Shown piece after piece: positions 43,396 to 53,181 of a stretch of 64,000 nucleotides of DNA. The position numbers were made by a program, and so were the translations under genes. Below the pieces are notes generated by a model that saw only the letters and a list, made by a program, of their open reading frames with translations, was not told the origin of the DNA and did no database searches. Source of the stretch: Burkholderiales bacterium (GTDB lineage: Bacteria; Pseudomonadota; Gammaproteobacteria; Burkholderiales; Burkholderiaceae_C); assembly GCA_017307865.1 (NCBI GenBank), contig JAFKGE010000023.1:1-64000 (forward strand), read 5' to 3'. The stretch's first letter is position 1. Each line of letters starts with the position of its first letter.

Positions 43396-44744
43396 ACGCG
43401 TCGCTGCAGCGCAAGCTGTCGCTGGCGCTGCTGGGCACCATCGTCCTGGTGGCGCTGGCGGCGGGCGTGCTGTCCTTCGCGGCGGCCTACGACGAGGCGC
43501 AGGAGCTGCAGGACGACGTGCTGCGCCAGGTGGCCACGCTGGCGCAAGGGAGGGTTGCGAACGCGGCGGTGCCGGCCCTGGCCGATGGCCACTTCGCGGA
43601 CCATGACGATGCCTCGCGCCTGTACGTGCAGGTTCTGGGCCAGGACAACCCCGAGAGCCTGACGATCGACCAGGGCGGCCCGCTGCCCGTGCCGGTGACC
43701 ACGCCCGACGGCCTGCACACCCTGAGGCTGGCGGGCGAGAACTTTCGCGTCCTGGTCAAGACCCGCTCCGATGGCGCGCGCATCGTGGTGGCGCAGGAGG
43801 CCGACTTTCGCGACGACATCGCGCAGGGCAGCGCGCTGCGCACGGTGTTGCCGTTCGCGGTGCTGGTGCCGATCTTGCTGTTCGTGGTGGTGAGTCTGGT
43901 GCGGCGGATGTTCCGGCCCGTGGTGCGGCTGGCCGAGGCCATCGACCGGCGCGGCGACGGTGATTTGCAGCCAGTGGCGGAGCAGAACCTGCCGGCCGAG
44001 GTGCGCCCCTTCGTGCGCGCCATCAACCGCCTGCTGGGCCGCGTGGCGCAAACGCTGGACGGCCAGCGCCGCTTCGTCGCCGACGCCGCGCACGAGCTGC
44101 GCTCACCACTGACGGCCCTGTCCCTGCAGGCCGAGCGCCTGCAGCAGGCGCCCATGTCCGAGCCGGCGCGCGAGCGCCTGGCCGTGCTGCGCCAGGGCAT
44201 CGAGCGCGGTCGCGCACTGCTGGAGCAGTTGCTGTCGTTGGCGCGGGCGCAGCAACGAGCCGAGCCGCCGGCCGCCGGCGTGTCGGTACAGGCGGTGTTC
44301 CGACGCGTGCTGCAGGACTTGTTGCCGCTGGCCGAGGCGCGGCAGATCGACGTGGGGGTGGCCGGCGAGGGCGATGCGCGGGTGGCGGCCAGCGAGCTGG
44401 ACCTGTTCACCCTCGTCAAGAACCTGGTCGACAACGCCATTCGCTACACCCCGGCCGGTGGGCGAGTCGATCTGTCGGTCGAGTCCCGGCCCGAGGGCGT
44501 GCTGCTGGGCGTCCAGGACAGCGGCCCCGGCATCGCGCCGGCCGAGCGCGAGCGCGTGTTCGATCCCTTCTATCGCACCCTGGGCAACGAGCAGACCGGC
44601 TCGGGCCTGGGCCTGGCCATCGTGCAGACCATCGCCCAGCGCCTGGGGGCGCGGGTGTCGCTCGACGATGCCGACCCGGCCGTGCCGGCCGGCTTGCTGG
44701 TGCGGGTGCTGCTGCCGGCCCATGGAGAGGATGCATTGCGGTAG
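43371..44744 (+). CDS. Sensor histidine kinase (QseC/PmrB-like)
   Basis: A 457-residue inner-membrane kinase. Two membrane segments (about 15-40 and 160-180) enclose a short periplasmic sensor. A HAMP-like linker follows, then the phospho-acceptor His in FVADAAHELRSPLTAL and the ATP site (LVKNLVDNAIRYTPAGG, VQDSGPGIAPAER, GSGLGLAIVQTIAQRLG). It should phosphorylate the upstream regulator. The stimulus is unknown; metal ions, low pH or cationic peptides are common for this group. A LexA-type box begins seven bases beyond its stop. Confidence 0.93.
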   Translation: MDGFQGRLNASLQRKLSLALLGTIVLVALAAGVLSFAAAYDEAQELQDDVLRQVATLAQGRVANAAVPALADGHFADHDDASRLYVQVLGQDNPESLTIDQGGPLPVPVTTPDGLHTLRLAGENFRVLVKTRSDGARIVVAQEADFRDDIAQGSALRTVLPFAVLVPILLFVVVSLVRRMFRPVVRLAEAIDRRGDGDLQPVAEQNLPAEVRPFVRAINRLLGRVAQTLDGQRRFVADAAHELRSPLTALSLQAERLQQAPMSEPARERLAVLRQGIERGRALLEQLLSLARAQQRAEPPAAGVSVQAVFRRVLQDLLPLAEARQIDVGVAGEGDARVAASELDLFTLVKNLVDNAIRYTPAGGRVDLSVESRPEGVLLGVQDSGPGIAPAERERVFDPFYRTLGNEQTGSGLGLAIVQTIAQRLGARVSLDDADPAVPAGLLVRVLLPAHGEDALR

Positions 44745-44750
44745 TGGAAT

Positions 44751-44770
44751 AACTGTATGAAAATACAGTT
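44751..44770 (+). promoter_or_regulatory. LexA (SOS) box upstream of the radical SAM gene
   Basis: AACTGTATGAAAATACAGTT is a perfect 8-bp inverted repeat around GAAA and fits the CTG-N10-CAG LexA consensus. A -35-like TTGCGG (44736-44741) and GAAAAT (44759-44764) at 17-bp spacing would place the box over the promoter. The box ends exactly where the proposed GTG start begins. Confidence 0.8.
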
Positions 44771-45889
44771 GTGCAAGCGCCACCGCCCCGTCCTGAACCC
44801 GATGCGACCCCGAACCCGCTGCAGCCGCACAAGGGGCGCGGCGCGGTGTCGCGGCTGGCGCATCGATTCGAGCGCGACCAGCGCAGCGCCTTCGACGACG
44901 GCTGGGGTGATGCGCAGGCGGTCGATGAAGACGCGGCGCCGCCACCGGCCACCCAGGTGATTTTCGAGGACGCGCGCAGCGCCATCAGCGCCAACGACTC
45001 GCCCGACATCGCGTTCGACTATTCGGTCAACCCCTATCGCGGCTGCGAGCACGGCTGCATCTACTGCTTTGCGCGGCCCACGCACAGCTATTTGGGTTTG
45101 TCGCCCGGGCTGGACTTCGAGACGCGCATCGTCGCCAAGCGCAACATCGCCGCCGTGCTGGCGCGCGAGCTGGCGGCGCCGCGCTATCGGCCCTCGGTGA
45201 TCAACATCGGCTCGGCCACCGACTGCTATCAGCCGCTGGAGCGCGAGCTGCGGCTCACGCGCGCGCTGATCGAGGTGCTGGCGCAGGCGCGCCACCCGTT
45301 TTCCATCGTCACCAAGTCCAGCGGCATCGAGCGCGACCTGGACCTGCTGGCACCGCTGGCCGCGCAGGGCCTGGTGGCGGTCTACGTCACGATCACCACG
45401 CTGGATGCCGGCCTGGCGCGCCGGCTGGAGCCGCGCGCCGCCGCGCCGCACCGGCGCCTGCGCACCCTGCGCACGCTGGCAGAGGCCGGGGTGCCGGTGG
45501 GCGTCAGCGTGGCGCCGCAGATTCCCTTCGTCAACGAGGACATGGAGCAGGTGCTGGCCGCCGCGCGCGCGGCCGGCGCCATGAGCGCCTTCTACACCGT
45601 GCTGCGCCTGCCCTGGGAGCTGTCGGAGCTGTTCCAGCAGTGGCTGCAGGTGCACGTGCCGGACCGGGCCGAGCGCGTCATGGCCCGCGTGCGCGATCTG
45701 CGCGGTGGCCGCGACTACGACAGCGCCTGGGGCCAGCGCATGCACGGGCAGGGCCTGTGGGCCGACCTGCTGCGCCAGCGCTTCGAGCGCGCCTGCCGGC
45801 GCCTGGGCCTGAACCGCCAGCGCATCGCGCTGGATGTCGGCCGCTTTCGGCCGGCCGCGCTGGGTGGCCAGGCCGAGCTTTTTGAATGA
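44771..45889 (+). CDS. PA0069-family radical SAM protein
   Basis: A 372-residue radical SAM enzyme related to the spore photoproduct lyase group (COG1533). The cluster motif is NPYRGCEHGCIYCFARPTHS (Cx3Cx2C). KGRGAVSRLAHRFERDQ near residue 20 is conserved at the start of the family, and NIGSATDCYQPLE follows. Its reaction is not known; a DNA-repair role is suspected from SOS control. The start is unclear: GTG 44771 abuts the LexA box and leaves no room for a ribosome-binding site, so the message may be leaderless. A GTG at 44846 would cut into the conserved KGRGA motif. Confidence 0.87.
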   Translation: MQAPPPRPEPDATPNPLQPHKGRGAVSRLAHRFERDQRSAFDDGWGDAQAVDEDAAPPPATQVIFEDARSAISANDSPDIAFDYSVNPYRGCEHGCIYCFARPTHSYLGLSPGLDFETRIVAKRNIAAVLARELAAPRYRPSVINIGSATDCYQPLERELRLTRALIEVLAQARHPFSIVTKSSGIERDLDLLAPLAAQGLVAVYVTITTLDAGLARRLEPRAAAPHRRLRTLRTLAEAGVPVGVSVAPQIPFVNEDMEQVLAAARAAGAMSAFYTVLRLPWELSELFQQWLQVHVPDRAERVMARVRDLRGGRDYDSAWGQRMHGQGLWADLLRQRFERACRRLGLNRQRIALDVGRFRPAALGGQAELFE

Positions 45890-45912
45890 TTTTCGGCCCT
45901 GGCCCTCGCCGA

Positions 45913-45941
45913 TCAAGCGCTAGCAGCTATCAAATTAATAG
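45913..45941 (-). repeat. Short dispersed repeat
   Basis: The plus strand reads TCAAGCGCTAGCAGCTATCA followed by AATTAATAG. It lies in the 54-bp gap between the convergent radical SAM and eptA genes, three bases beyond the eptA stop. Confidence 0.72.
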
Positions 45942-45943
45942 TC

Positions 45944-47605
45944 TCAGCCGGCCGCGCGGCACATCACGCCCATGTCGCGCGCCGGCTGGTACACGCGGGT
46001 GGCCACGCCCAGCAGGCCCAGCACGGTGTGAAAGTAATCGTCTTGCGACACCTTCTCGTCGCGCAGCTTGCCCAGGCAGGCCTGGGTGATGCCGCTTTGC
46101 TGCTGGAACTGGGGCGAGAGCCAGAAGATCCAGGGAATGTGCTTTTGCACGTCGGGCGCAAAGCGGTAGGGCAGGCCGTGCAGGTACAGGTTGTTCTCGC
46201 CCAGCGACTCGCCGTGGTCGGACAGATACATCAGCGCCGGTGCCCAGTTCGTCTCGTGCGCCTTCAGCCAGTCGATGTCGCTGGCCAGCACGTGGTCGGT
46301 GTAGACGATGGTGTTGTCGTAGGCGTTGACCACCTGCTCGCGCGAGCACTGCTGCAGCGCGTTGGTGGTGCATTCGGGCTCGAACTTCTTGAAGGCCTTG
46401 GGCGAGCGCTTGTAATAGGCCGGCCCGTGGCTGCCCATCTGGTGCATGAATACCACCACGCCGCGCGCGCGCCGCTCGGCCGGTAGTTGGGCGATGCGCT
46501 CGTCCAGGCCGTTCAGCATCACCTCGTCCAGGCATTCGCCCTCGGCATCGCACAGGCCGGGGGTTTGCAGCGCCTGGTCGTCCACCGTGGGCACGCGGTC
46601 GCACACGCCCTTGCAGCCGCCGGCCTGGTTGTCCAGCCACAGCACGGCGTAGCCGGCGTGCTGCAGCACGTCGGCCAGGCCCTCGGTGTTGTCCTGGCGC
46701 TCGTTGAAAGCCACGCGCCCCAGCGGCGAGAACATGCAGGGCACCGAGGCGGCGGTGTTGGTGCCGCAGGACCAGGCGTTGCGCAGGCTGACCACGCCGC
46801 GCGCGGCCAGCTCGGGCGTGGTGTCGCGCGCGTAGCCGTTCAGCCCGAAGTGATCGGAGCGCGCGGTCTCGCCCACCACCAGCAGCACCAGGGGCGGGCG
46901 CGCGCCCGCGGGCCGCGGCGCCACATGGGCGTCCTCGCCCAGCGGCAGCACGGCGGCGCCGTTGCGCTGGATCGGCTGCTGGCCCAGGATGGCGATGGCG
47001 TAGAACGAGTTGAGCGGGTTGATCAGGTAGCGCAGCTGGGTGTGGTTGCGCATGGTGGCCGACAGGTCCTGAAACGACAGGCCCATGGCGGCCACGGCCA
47101 CGGCCAAGCCCGCTACCACGGTGAAGAGGTTGTTGCGCGCCTGCCGGCCCAGTGTGGGCCAGGTGATGCGCGCGCGCCACAGCAGCGCCACCGGCAGCAC
47201 GCCCAGCAGCAGCAGCGCGCCGAGCATGCGCCAACTCATCAGCTCGCGCGCCTCGCGCGAGTCGGTCAGCAACACGTTGACCATCATGGTGCGCTCGATC
47301 ACCACGCCGTAGCTGAGCATGAAGTACGCCCCCGCCGCGGCGGCCAGCAGCACCACCGTCAGCATCGGCTTGAGCGTCCAGCGCCAGGCGAACAGGGCCG
47401 ACAGCGCCACGTGCACCGCGCCGATCATCAGCGCGAAGGCCAGGCCGAACAGCAGCCCGCGCGCATTGCCCAGTTCGGGCAACGCCGCCAGGCCGCGCCA
47501 CAGCGCCAGGTTGCCGATGCTGGCCACCCACAGCGCCGCCAGCACCATCACCGTGAGGGGACGCAGGCCGCGCGGCGCGGCGGAGAGGAAAGGGCGGTTC
47601 GTCAC
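45944..47605 (-). CDS. eptA: Phosphoethanolamine-lipid A transferase (EptA-like)
   Basis: A 553-residue enzyme with five N-terminal membrane segments (to about residue 170) and a periplasmic sulfatase-fold domain. It moves phosphoethanolamine from phosphatidylethanolamine to lipid A, lowering negative charge and giving polymyxin tolerance. Metal site [16 protein letters not shown], nucleophile Thr in [14 protein letters not shown], and [20 protein letters not shown] are all present, as in EptA and MCR proteins. GTG 47605 is the start, 15 bp beyond the dnaJ stop. It is downstream of grpE-dnaK-dnaJ and could be reached by heat-shock transcription. The two-component genes nearby may also control it. 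Confidence 0.92.
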   Translation of the reverse strand: MTNRPFLSAAPRGLRPLTVMVLAALWVASIGNLALWRGLAALPELGNARGLLFGLAFALMIGAVHVALSALFAWRWTLKPMLTVVLLAAAAGAYFMLSYGVVIERTMMVNVLLTDSREARELMSWRMLGALLLLGVLPVALLWRARITWPTLGRQARNNLFTVVAGLAVAVAAMGLSFQDLSATMRNHTQLRYLINPLNSFYAIAILGQQPIQRNGAAVLPLGEDAHVAPRPAGARPPLVLLVVGETARSDHFGLNGYARDTTPELAARGVVSLRNAWSCGTNTAASVPCMFSPLGRVAFNERQDNTEGLADVLQHAGYAVLWLDNQAGGCKGVCDRVPTVDDQALQTPGLCDAEGECLDEVMLNGLDERIAQLPAERRARGVVVFMHQMGSHGPAYYKRSPKAFKKFEPECTTNALQQCSREQVVNAYDNTIVYTDHVLASDIDWLKAHETNWAPALMYLSDHGESLGENNLYLHGLPYRFAPDVQKHIPWIFWLSPQFQQQSGITQACLGKLRDEKVSQDDYFHTVLGLLGVATRVYQPARDMGVMCRAAG

Positions 47606-47620
47606 GGCCGCGGGCGGCGG

Positions 47621-48760
47621 TCAGGCGCTGAAGAAGTTGCGCACCTTGTCGGTCCAGCGCTCGGTGCTGGGCGAATGCTTGGCGCCACCCTTTTTCAGCG
47701 ACTCGTCGAACTCTTTCAACAGCTTGCGCTGGTGCTCGGTCAGCTTGACCGGGGTTTCCAGGCTGATGTGGCAGTACAGGTCGCCCGGGTAGGACGAGCG
47801 CACGCCCTTGATGCCCTTGCCGCGCAGGCGAAACTGCTTGCCGGCCTGCGTGCCCTCGGGGATTTCGATGGCCGCCTTGCCGCCCAGCGTGGGCACCTCG
47901 ATCTCGCCGCCCAGCGCGGCGGCGGCAAAGCCGATCGGCACCACGCAGTGCAGGTCGTCGCCGTCGCGCTCGAAGATGTCGTGCTTCTTGGTGCGGATCT
48001 CGATGAACAGGTCGCCCGGCGGGCCGCCGTTGCTGCCCGGCTCGCCGTTGCCGGTGGAGCGGATGCGCATGCCGTCGTCGATGCCGGCCGGAATCTGCAC
48101 CTCCAGCGTCTTCTGGTTCTTGATCTTGCCCTGGCCGTGGCAGGTGGTGCAGGGCTCGGGAATGATCTTGCCCGTGCCGCGGCAGTGCGGGCAGGTCTGC
48201 TGCACGCTGAAAAAGCCCTGGCGCATCTGCACCACGCCCTGGCCGTTGCAGGTGGTGCAGGTCTTGGCGCTGGTGCCTGGTTTGGCGCCGCTGCCGTGGC
48301 AGGTGCCGCAGTCGTCCCAGCTGGGGATGCGGATTTGCGCCTGCTTGCCGGCGGCCGCCTCTTCCAGCGTGATTTCCATGGCGTAGCTGAGGTCGGCGCC
48401 GCGATACACCTGCCGCCCGCCGCGCGCACCGCCCGCCCGGCCGCCGCCGCCGAAGATGTCGCCGAAGATGTCGCCGAAAGCCTCGGCAAAGCCGCCGAAG
48501 CCCTCGGGGCCGCCGCGCATGTTGGGGTCCACGCCCGCATGGCCGTACTGGTCGTAGGCGGCCTTCTTCTGCGGGTCCGACAGCATCTCGTAGGCTTCCT
48601 TGGCCTCCTTGAACTTGGCCTCGGCCGCCGCCGCCGCCTCGCCCTGGTTGCGGTCGGGGTGGAACTTCATCGCCAGCTTGCGATAAGCCTTCTTGATCTC
48701 ATCGTCGGAAGCGTTCTTGGGAACGCCCAGGACGTCGTAGTAGTCGCGTTTGGTGGCCAT
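47621..48760 (-). CDS. dnaJ: Chaperone DnaJ
   Basis: A 379-residue Hsp40 co-chaperone that delivers clients to DnaK and stimulates its ATPase. The J domain has the HPD motif (MKFHPDRNQ), followed by a Gly/Phe-rich stretch, four zinc-finger repeats ([32 protein letters not shown]) and C-terminal client-binding domains. The ATG at 48760 starts [13 protein letters not shown], as expected. It follows dnaK by 113 bp and precedes eptA by 15 bp. Confidence 0.97.
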   Translation of the reverse strand: MATKRDYYDVLGVPKNASDDEIKKAYRKLAMKFHPDRNQGEAAAAAEAKFKEAKEAYEMLSDPQKKAAYDQYGHAGVDPNMRGGPEGFGGFAEAFGDIFGDIFGGGGRAGGARGGRQVYRGADLSYAMEITLEEAAAGKQAQIRIPSWDDCGTCHGSGAKPGTSAKTCTTCNGQGVVQMRQGFFSVQQTCPHCRGTGKIIPEPCTTCHGQGKIKNQKTLEVQIPAGIDDGMRIRSTGNGEPGSNGGPPGDLFIEIRTKKHDIFERDGDDLHCVVPIGFAAAALGGEIEVPTLGGKAAIEIPEGTQAGKQFRLRGKGIKGVRSSYPGDLYCHISLETPVKLTEHQRKLLKEFDESLKKGGAKHSPSTERWTDKVRNFFSA

Positions 48761-48873
48761 CAAAATTTCTCGACACTGATCAGGCAAACGCCGCGCAGCC
48801 GATTCCGGGGAATCCGTTGCGCGGCGACGAGGGCTGCAGGCGGGCGGTGGTCACCCGTGCAAACCGTGGCATC

Positions 48874-50811
<1,938 letters not shown>

Positions 50812-50854
50812 GTTGGTTCTCCGCGAAAAATTTTGAGATTCAGATGTGGATGCA

Positions 50855-50882
50855 GGTGCGGCTGGCGCTGGCAATTTTCAAG
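50855..50882 (-). promoter_or_regulatory. Possible heat-shock promoter for dnaK
   Basis: On the minus strand CTTGAAA (50882-50876) is followed after 14 bases by CCGCACC (50861-50855). The -35 fits sigma-32; the -10 is a poor match to CCCATNT. It lies between the terminator element and the dnaK start. Confidence 0.35.
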
Positions 50883-50916
50883 CGCACGACTGCGATTTGA
50901 GATTTTTTGCCGCCGG

Positions 50917-51000
50917 GCCGCCCCAAGGCAAAAAAAGCCCCCTCGGGGGGCAGCGCACCGCGCGCAGCGGGGGAGCGTGGGGGCTTCATTTTGGGGCGGC
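50917..51000. repeat. Dispersed terminator-like repeat in the grpE-dnaK gap
   Basis: An 84-bp segment bounded by perfect 10-bp inverted repeats GCCGCCCCAA (50917-50926) and TTGGGGCGGC (50991-51000). Inside are a GC-rich hairpin with a T-run (minus strand) and AGCGGGGGAGCGTGGGGGC. Sequences of this kind are common in Comamonadaceae genomes. The right terminal repeat overlaps the last codons of grpE, so the element arrived at or shaped the grpE end. Confidence 0.65.
50930..50951 (-). terminator. Rho-independent terminator after grpE
   Basis: On the minus strand a GCCCCC/GGGGGC stem with a CGA loop is followed at once by TTTTTTT. It begins 35 bases beyond the grpE stop and would limit read-through into dnaK. 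Confidence 0.85.
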
Positions 51001-51570
51001 GACGGTCACCATGGCTGGCCGCAGCACCCGCTCGGCGATGACGTAGCCCTTTTGCAGCACGGAGACGATGGTGTTCGGGTCCTGGTCGGCCGGCACCATG
51101 GCGATGGCCTGCTCGCGCGTGGGGTCGAACCGGGCGCCTGGCGCCGGGTTGACCTCGCTCACCTTGTTGCGCTCCAGCACGCTCATCAGCTGGCGGTGGG
51201 TGGCCTGGGTGCCTTCCAGCAGCTGCTCGGCGCTGGCGTTTTCCACCTTCAGCGCGGCTTCCAGGCTGTCGACCACGGCCAGCAGGCTCTCGGCAAAGGA
51301 CTCGACGGCGAACTTGCGCACCTTGGCGACTTCCTCGTCGGCGCGGCGGCGGGCGTTCTGCGCCTCGGCCTGGGCGCGCATGGCCTGCTCGACCAGGTCG
51401 GTCACCTTGGCCTGCAGGGCCGTCAGCTCGGCCTGCGTGTTTTGCTCCTGGGCCATGGAATCGGCGGCGTCGGCCGCGGCGGCGGCCTCCATTTCCTCTG
51501 GGCTCAGGGGGCTGTCGAAGGGGGACGGGGGGCGGGGCGCGCCGGGCGGGTTGTAGTTGGGGTCGGACAT
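50986..51570 (-). CDS. grpE: Nucleotide exchange factor GrpE
   Basis: A 194-residue dimeric protein that releases ADP from DnaK. A flexible N-terminus (about 45 residues, Pro-rich) leads to a long coiled coil (QAELTALQAKVTDLVEQAMR) and the beta domain with QAIAMVPADQDPNTIVSVLQ and the family end GYVIAERVLRPAMVTVA. The ATG at 51570 gives a normal length. A near-perfect sigma-32 promoter lies upstream at 51615-51642. The stop codon lies within the repeat at 50917-51000. Confidence 0.96.
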   Translation of the reverse strand: MSDPNYNPPGAPRPPSPFDSPLSPEEMEAAAAADAADSMAQEQNTQAELTALQAKVTDLVEQAMRAQAEAQNARRRADEEVAKVRKFAVESFAESLLAVVDSLEAALKVENASAEQLLEGTQATHRQLMSVLERNKVSEVNPAPGARFDPTREQAIAMVPADQDPNTIVSVLQKGYVIAERVLRPAMVTVAAPK

Positions 51571-51614
51571 GCTCGGAAGACGGGTTGAAGCCGGAAAGGC
51601 GGTGCTTTCCTCGC

Positions 51615-51642
51615 ACATGGGTGCCGAAGCCGGCTCTTCAAG
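51615..51642 (-). promoter_or_regulatory. Sigma-32 heat-shock promoter of grpE
   Basis: On the minus strand CTTGAAG (51642-51636) is followed after 14 bases by CCCATGT (51621-51615). This matches the sigma-32 consensus CTTGAAA-N11-16-CCCATNT almost perfectly. The expected start of transcription is about 37 bases before the grpE ATG. Confidence 0.82.
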
Positions 51643-51703
51643 GGCGTGCGAGGGCCCAAGGCGCATTTTGGCGGATGCCGGGAGCTCGATCGGCCTGCCG
51701 GCA

Positions 51704-51731
51704 ACAAAAAACGCTCCCGGCGGAGCGTTTC
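51704..51731 (-). terminator. Rho-independent terminator after the FKBP gene
   Basis: On the minus strand AACGCTCC-GCCG-GGAGCGTT is followed by TTTT, an 8-bp stem with a tetraloop, 28 bases beyond the FKBP stop. It separates the FKBP gene from the grpE promoter. Confidence 0.9.
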
Positions 51732-51757
51732 GGGGGCGGCGAGGCGACGGGCCAGCC

Positions 51758-52102
51758 TCAGTCGGTGACGCCCAGCAGCTCGACGTCGAACTTGAGCGTG
51801 GCGCCCGGCGGGATGACGCCGCCGGCGCCGCGTGCGCCGTAGCCCAGCTCGGGCGGGATGATCAGGGTGCGGGCGCCGCCCACCTTCATGCCGGCCACGC
51901 CCTCGTCCCAGCCGCGGATGACCATGCCGGCGCCGAGCGGAAAGACGAACGGGTCGCCCCGGTCGTGGCTGGAGTCGAACTTGGCGCCGGGCTGGCCGTT
52001 TTCATAGAGCCAACCGGTGTAGTGCACGGTGACGGTCTGGCCGCGGCGGGCTTCGGCGCCTTCGCCGGCGCGGGTGTCGGTGATTTGCAGGGACGAGCTC
52101 AT
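51758..52102 (-). CDS. FKBP-type peptidyl-prolyl isomerase
   Basis: A 114-residue cytoplasmic single-domain FKBP that speeds cis-trans change at proline bonds. The fold is clear from VTVHYTGWLYENGQPGAKFDSS, FPLGAGMVIRGWDEGVAGMK and IPPELGYGARGAGGVIPPGA. It has no signal peptide. It stands alone with its own terminator and follows the small wHTH regulator gene on the same strand; the 73-bp gap does not show a strong promoter. Confidence 0.95.
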   Translation of the reverse strand: MSSSLQITDTRAGEGAEARRGQTVTVHYTGWLYENGQPGAKFDSSHDRGDPFVFPLGAGMVIRGWDEGVAGMKVGGARTLIIPPELGYGARGAGGVIPPGATLKFDVELLGVTD

Positions 52103-52175
52103 TGGGCGACCCTCCGCGCTACGCGCTGCGGGTTTCGCGCTTGGGAGCGGCCCGGCGCGCTCAAGGCGGGCGCGT

Positions 52176-52484
52176 TCACTTCTTCTTGCCCTGCGCGGCC
52201 ACCCACTTGGTGGCGAAGGCCTGCAGGTCGGACAGGCGCTTGGTCAAATCGGCCCCGCTGGGGGTCAGGCTGTAGCCGTCCGAGCCGTGCGTGACCAGGT
52301 TGGCCGCGCGCAGCTCCTTCAGGCGGGTGTTGAGGGTGTTGGGGGTGATGCCGCCGACGCTGTCCTGCAGCAGGCGAAAGGTCTGGGGATGGCCGTCGCG
52401 CAGGGCCCACAGCACACGAATGGCGTAGCGCGCCTCAAGCAGCGCTAACAGCTGGCTGGTGGCGGAATTTTCTTTCGAGCTCAT
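52176..52484 (-). CDS. Winged-helix regulator, HxlR-like
   Basis: A 102-residue DNA-binding protein. LLALLEARYAIRVLWALRDG and GITPNTLNTRLKELRAANLV followed by YSLTPSGADL give the helix-turn-helix and wing expected for HxlR or related families. The usual N-terminal Cys of redox-sensing HxlR members is absent. GAGGAGA precedes ATG 52484. No target is evident; neighbouring genes are FKBP and MarR. Confidence 0.82.
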   Translation of the reverse strand: MSSKENSATSQLLALLEARYAIRVLWALRDGHPQTFRLLQDSVGGITPNTLNTRLKELRAANLVTHGSDGYSLTPSGADLTKRLSDLQAFATKWVAAQGKKK

Positions 52485-52542
52485 GTCGGGCTTCTCCTCG
52501 GGTTCGCTGGATGCGTCGAGGAGACTATATCGCAAATCTGTA

Positions 52543-52564
52543 GCACGCTAGCAGTTTCATAGCT
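52543..52564 (-). repeat. Short dispersed repeat, degenerate copy
   Basis: The plus strand reads GCACGCTAGCAGTTTCATAG followed by CT, similar to the GCGCTAGCAGCTATCAA form at 45913. It lies in the 151-bp gap between two regulator genes. That gap otherwise shows only GC-rich imperfect palindromes. Confidence 0.4.
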
Positions 52565-52635
52565 CCCGACGGCGGCCGGGCGTGGGCCGGCCGCTACAAA
52601 ATCCAGAATCCCGGCGGCGGAACTGGGGTAATCCC

Positions 52636-53181
52636 TTAGCTGCCGTGAATCTTCTGCAACAGCCGGATCAGGGTGCGCCGTTCGGCGGCGCTCAGGGCCT
52701 GGGCGGCCTCGGTTTCGAGCTGGGAGGCGGCGCTTTCGGCCTCGCGCATCAGGGCCTGGCCCTCGGCCGTCAGCAGCAGGCTTTGCGCCCGCCCGTCCAG
52801 CGGGTGGGGGCGGCGCTGCAGCAGGCCGCGGCGCTCCAGCGCGCCGATCTTGCCGACCAGGTTGGGCGGCAGCAGGTTGAGGGCATCGCACAGCTGGCGC
52901 GAGGTGACGCCCGGGTTGTGGTGGATCAGCGACAGAATGGAAAAATCGACCACCCGCAGGCCGAACTGCGCCATGCGCGGCACGAACTGGCCAATGATCT
53001 TCAGCGCCGCCATGCGGGCGTTGAAGCCCACCAGCGACTGCAGAAAGCGCGTGTCCACCGCCTCGACGGGGGCGGGGGCAGGGGCGAGCGGGAGCGGCGG
53101 GTCTTGGGTCACGTCAGGGGGCGGGCGGGCCGGAGGCCGGGCGATGTTCGCACAGGCGGCGGCGCCGGCCCGCGCGGACAT
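52636..53181 (-). CDS. MarR-family regulator
   Basis: A protein of up to 181 residues, with a Pro/Ala-rich N-terminal tail of about 40 residues before the usual domain (VGFNARMAALKIIGQFVPRM). The winged helix is VTSRQLCDALNLLPPNLVGK with LERRGLLQRRPHPLDGRAQS. MarR regulators of this sort repress aromatic-acid operons and release DNA on binding a CoA ester or phenolic acid. Its ATG overlaps the preceding substrate-binding gene (TGATG), so it is the last gene of the CoA-ligase operon and probably regulates it. The true start may lie further inside. Confidence 0.85.
   Translation of the reverse strand: MSARAGAAACANIARPPARPPPDVTQDPPLPLAPAPAPVEAVDTRFLQSLVGFNARMAALKIIGQFVPRMAQFGLRVVDFSILSLIHHNPGVTSRQLCDALNLLPPNLVGKIGALERRGLLQRRPHPLDGRAQSLLLTAEGQALMREAESAASQLETEAAQALSAAERRTLIRLLQKIHGS

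Noticed and set aside
44757-44960. ATG inside the LexA box opening a 67-codon frame
   Set aside because: It is in a different frame from the radical SAM gene and shows no family likeness.
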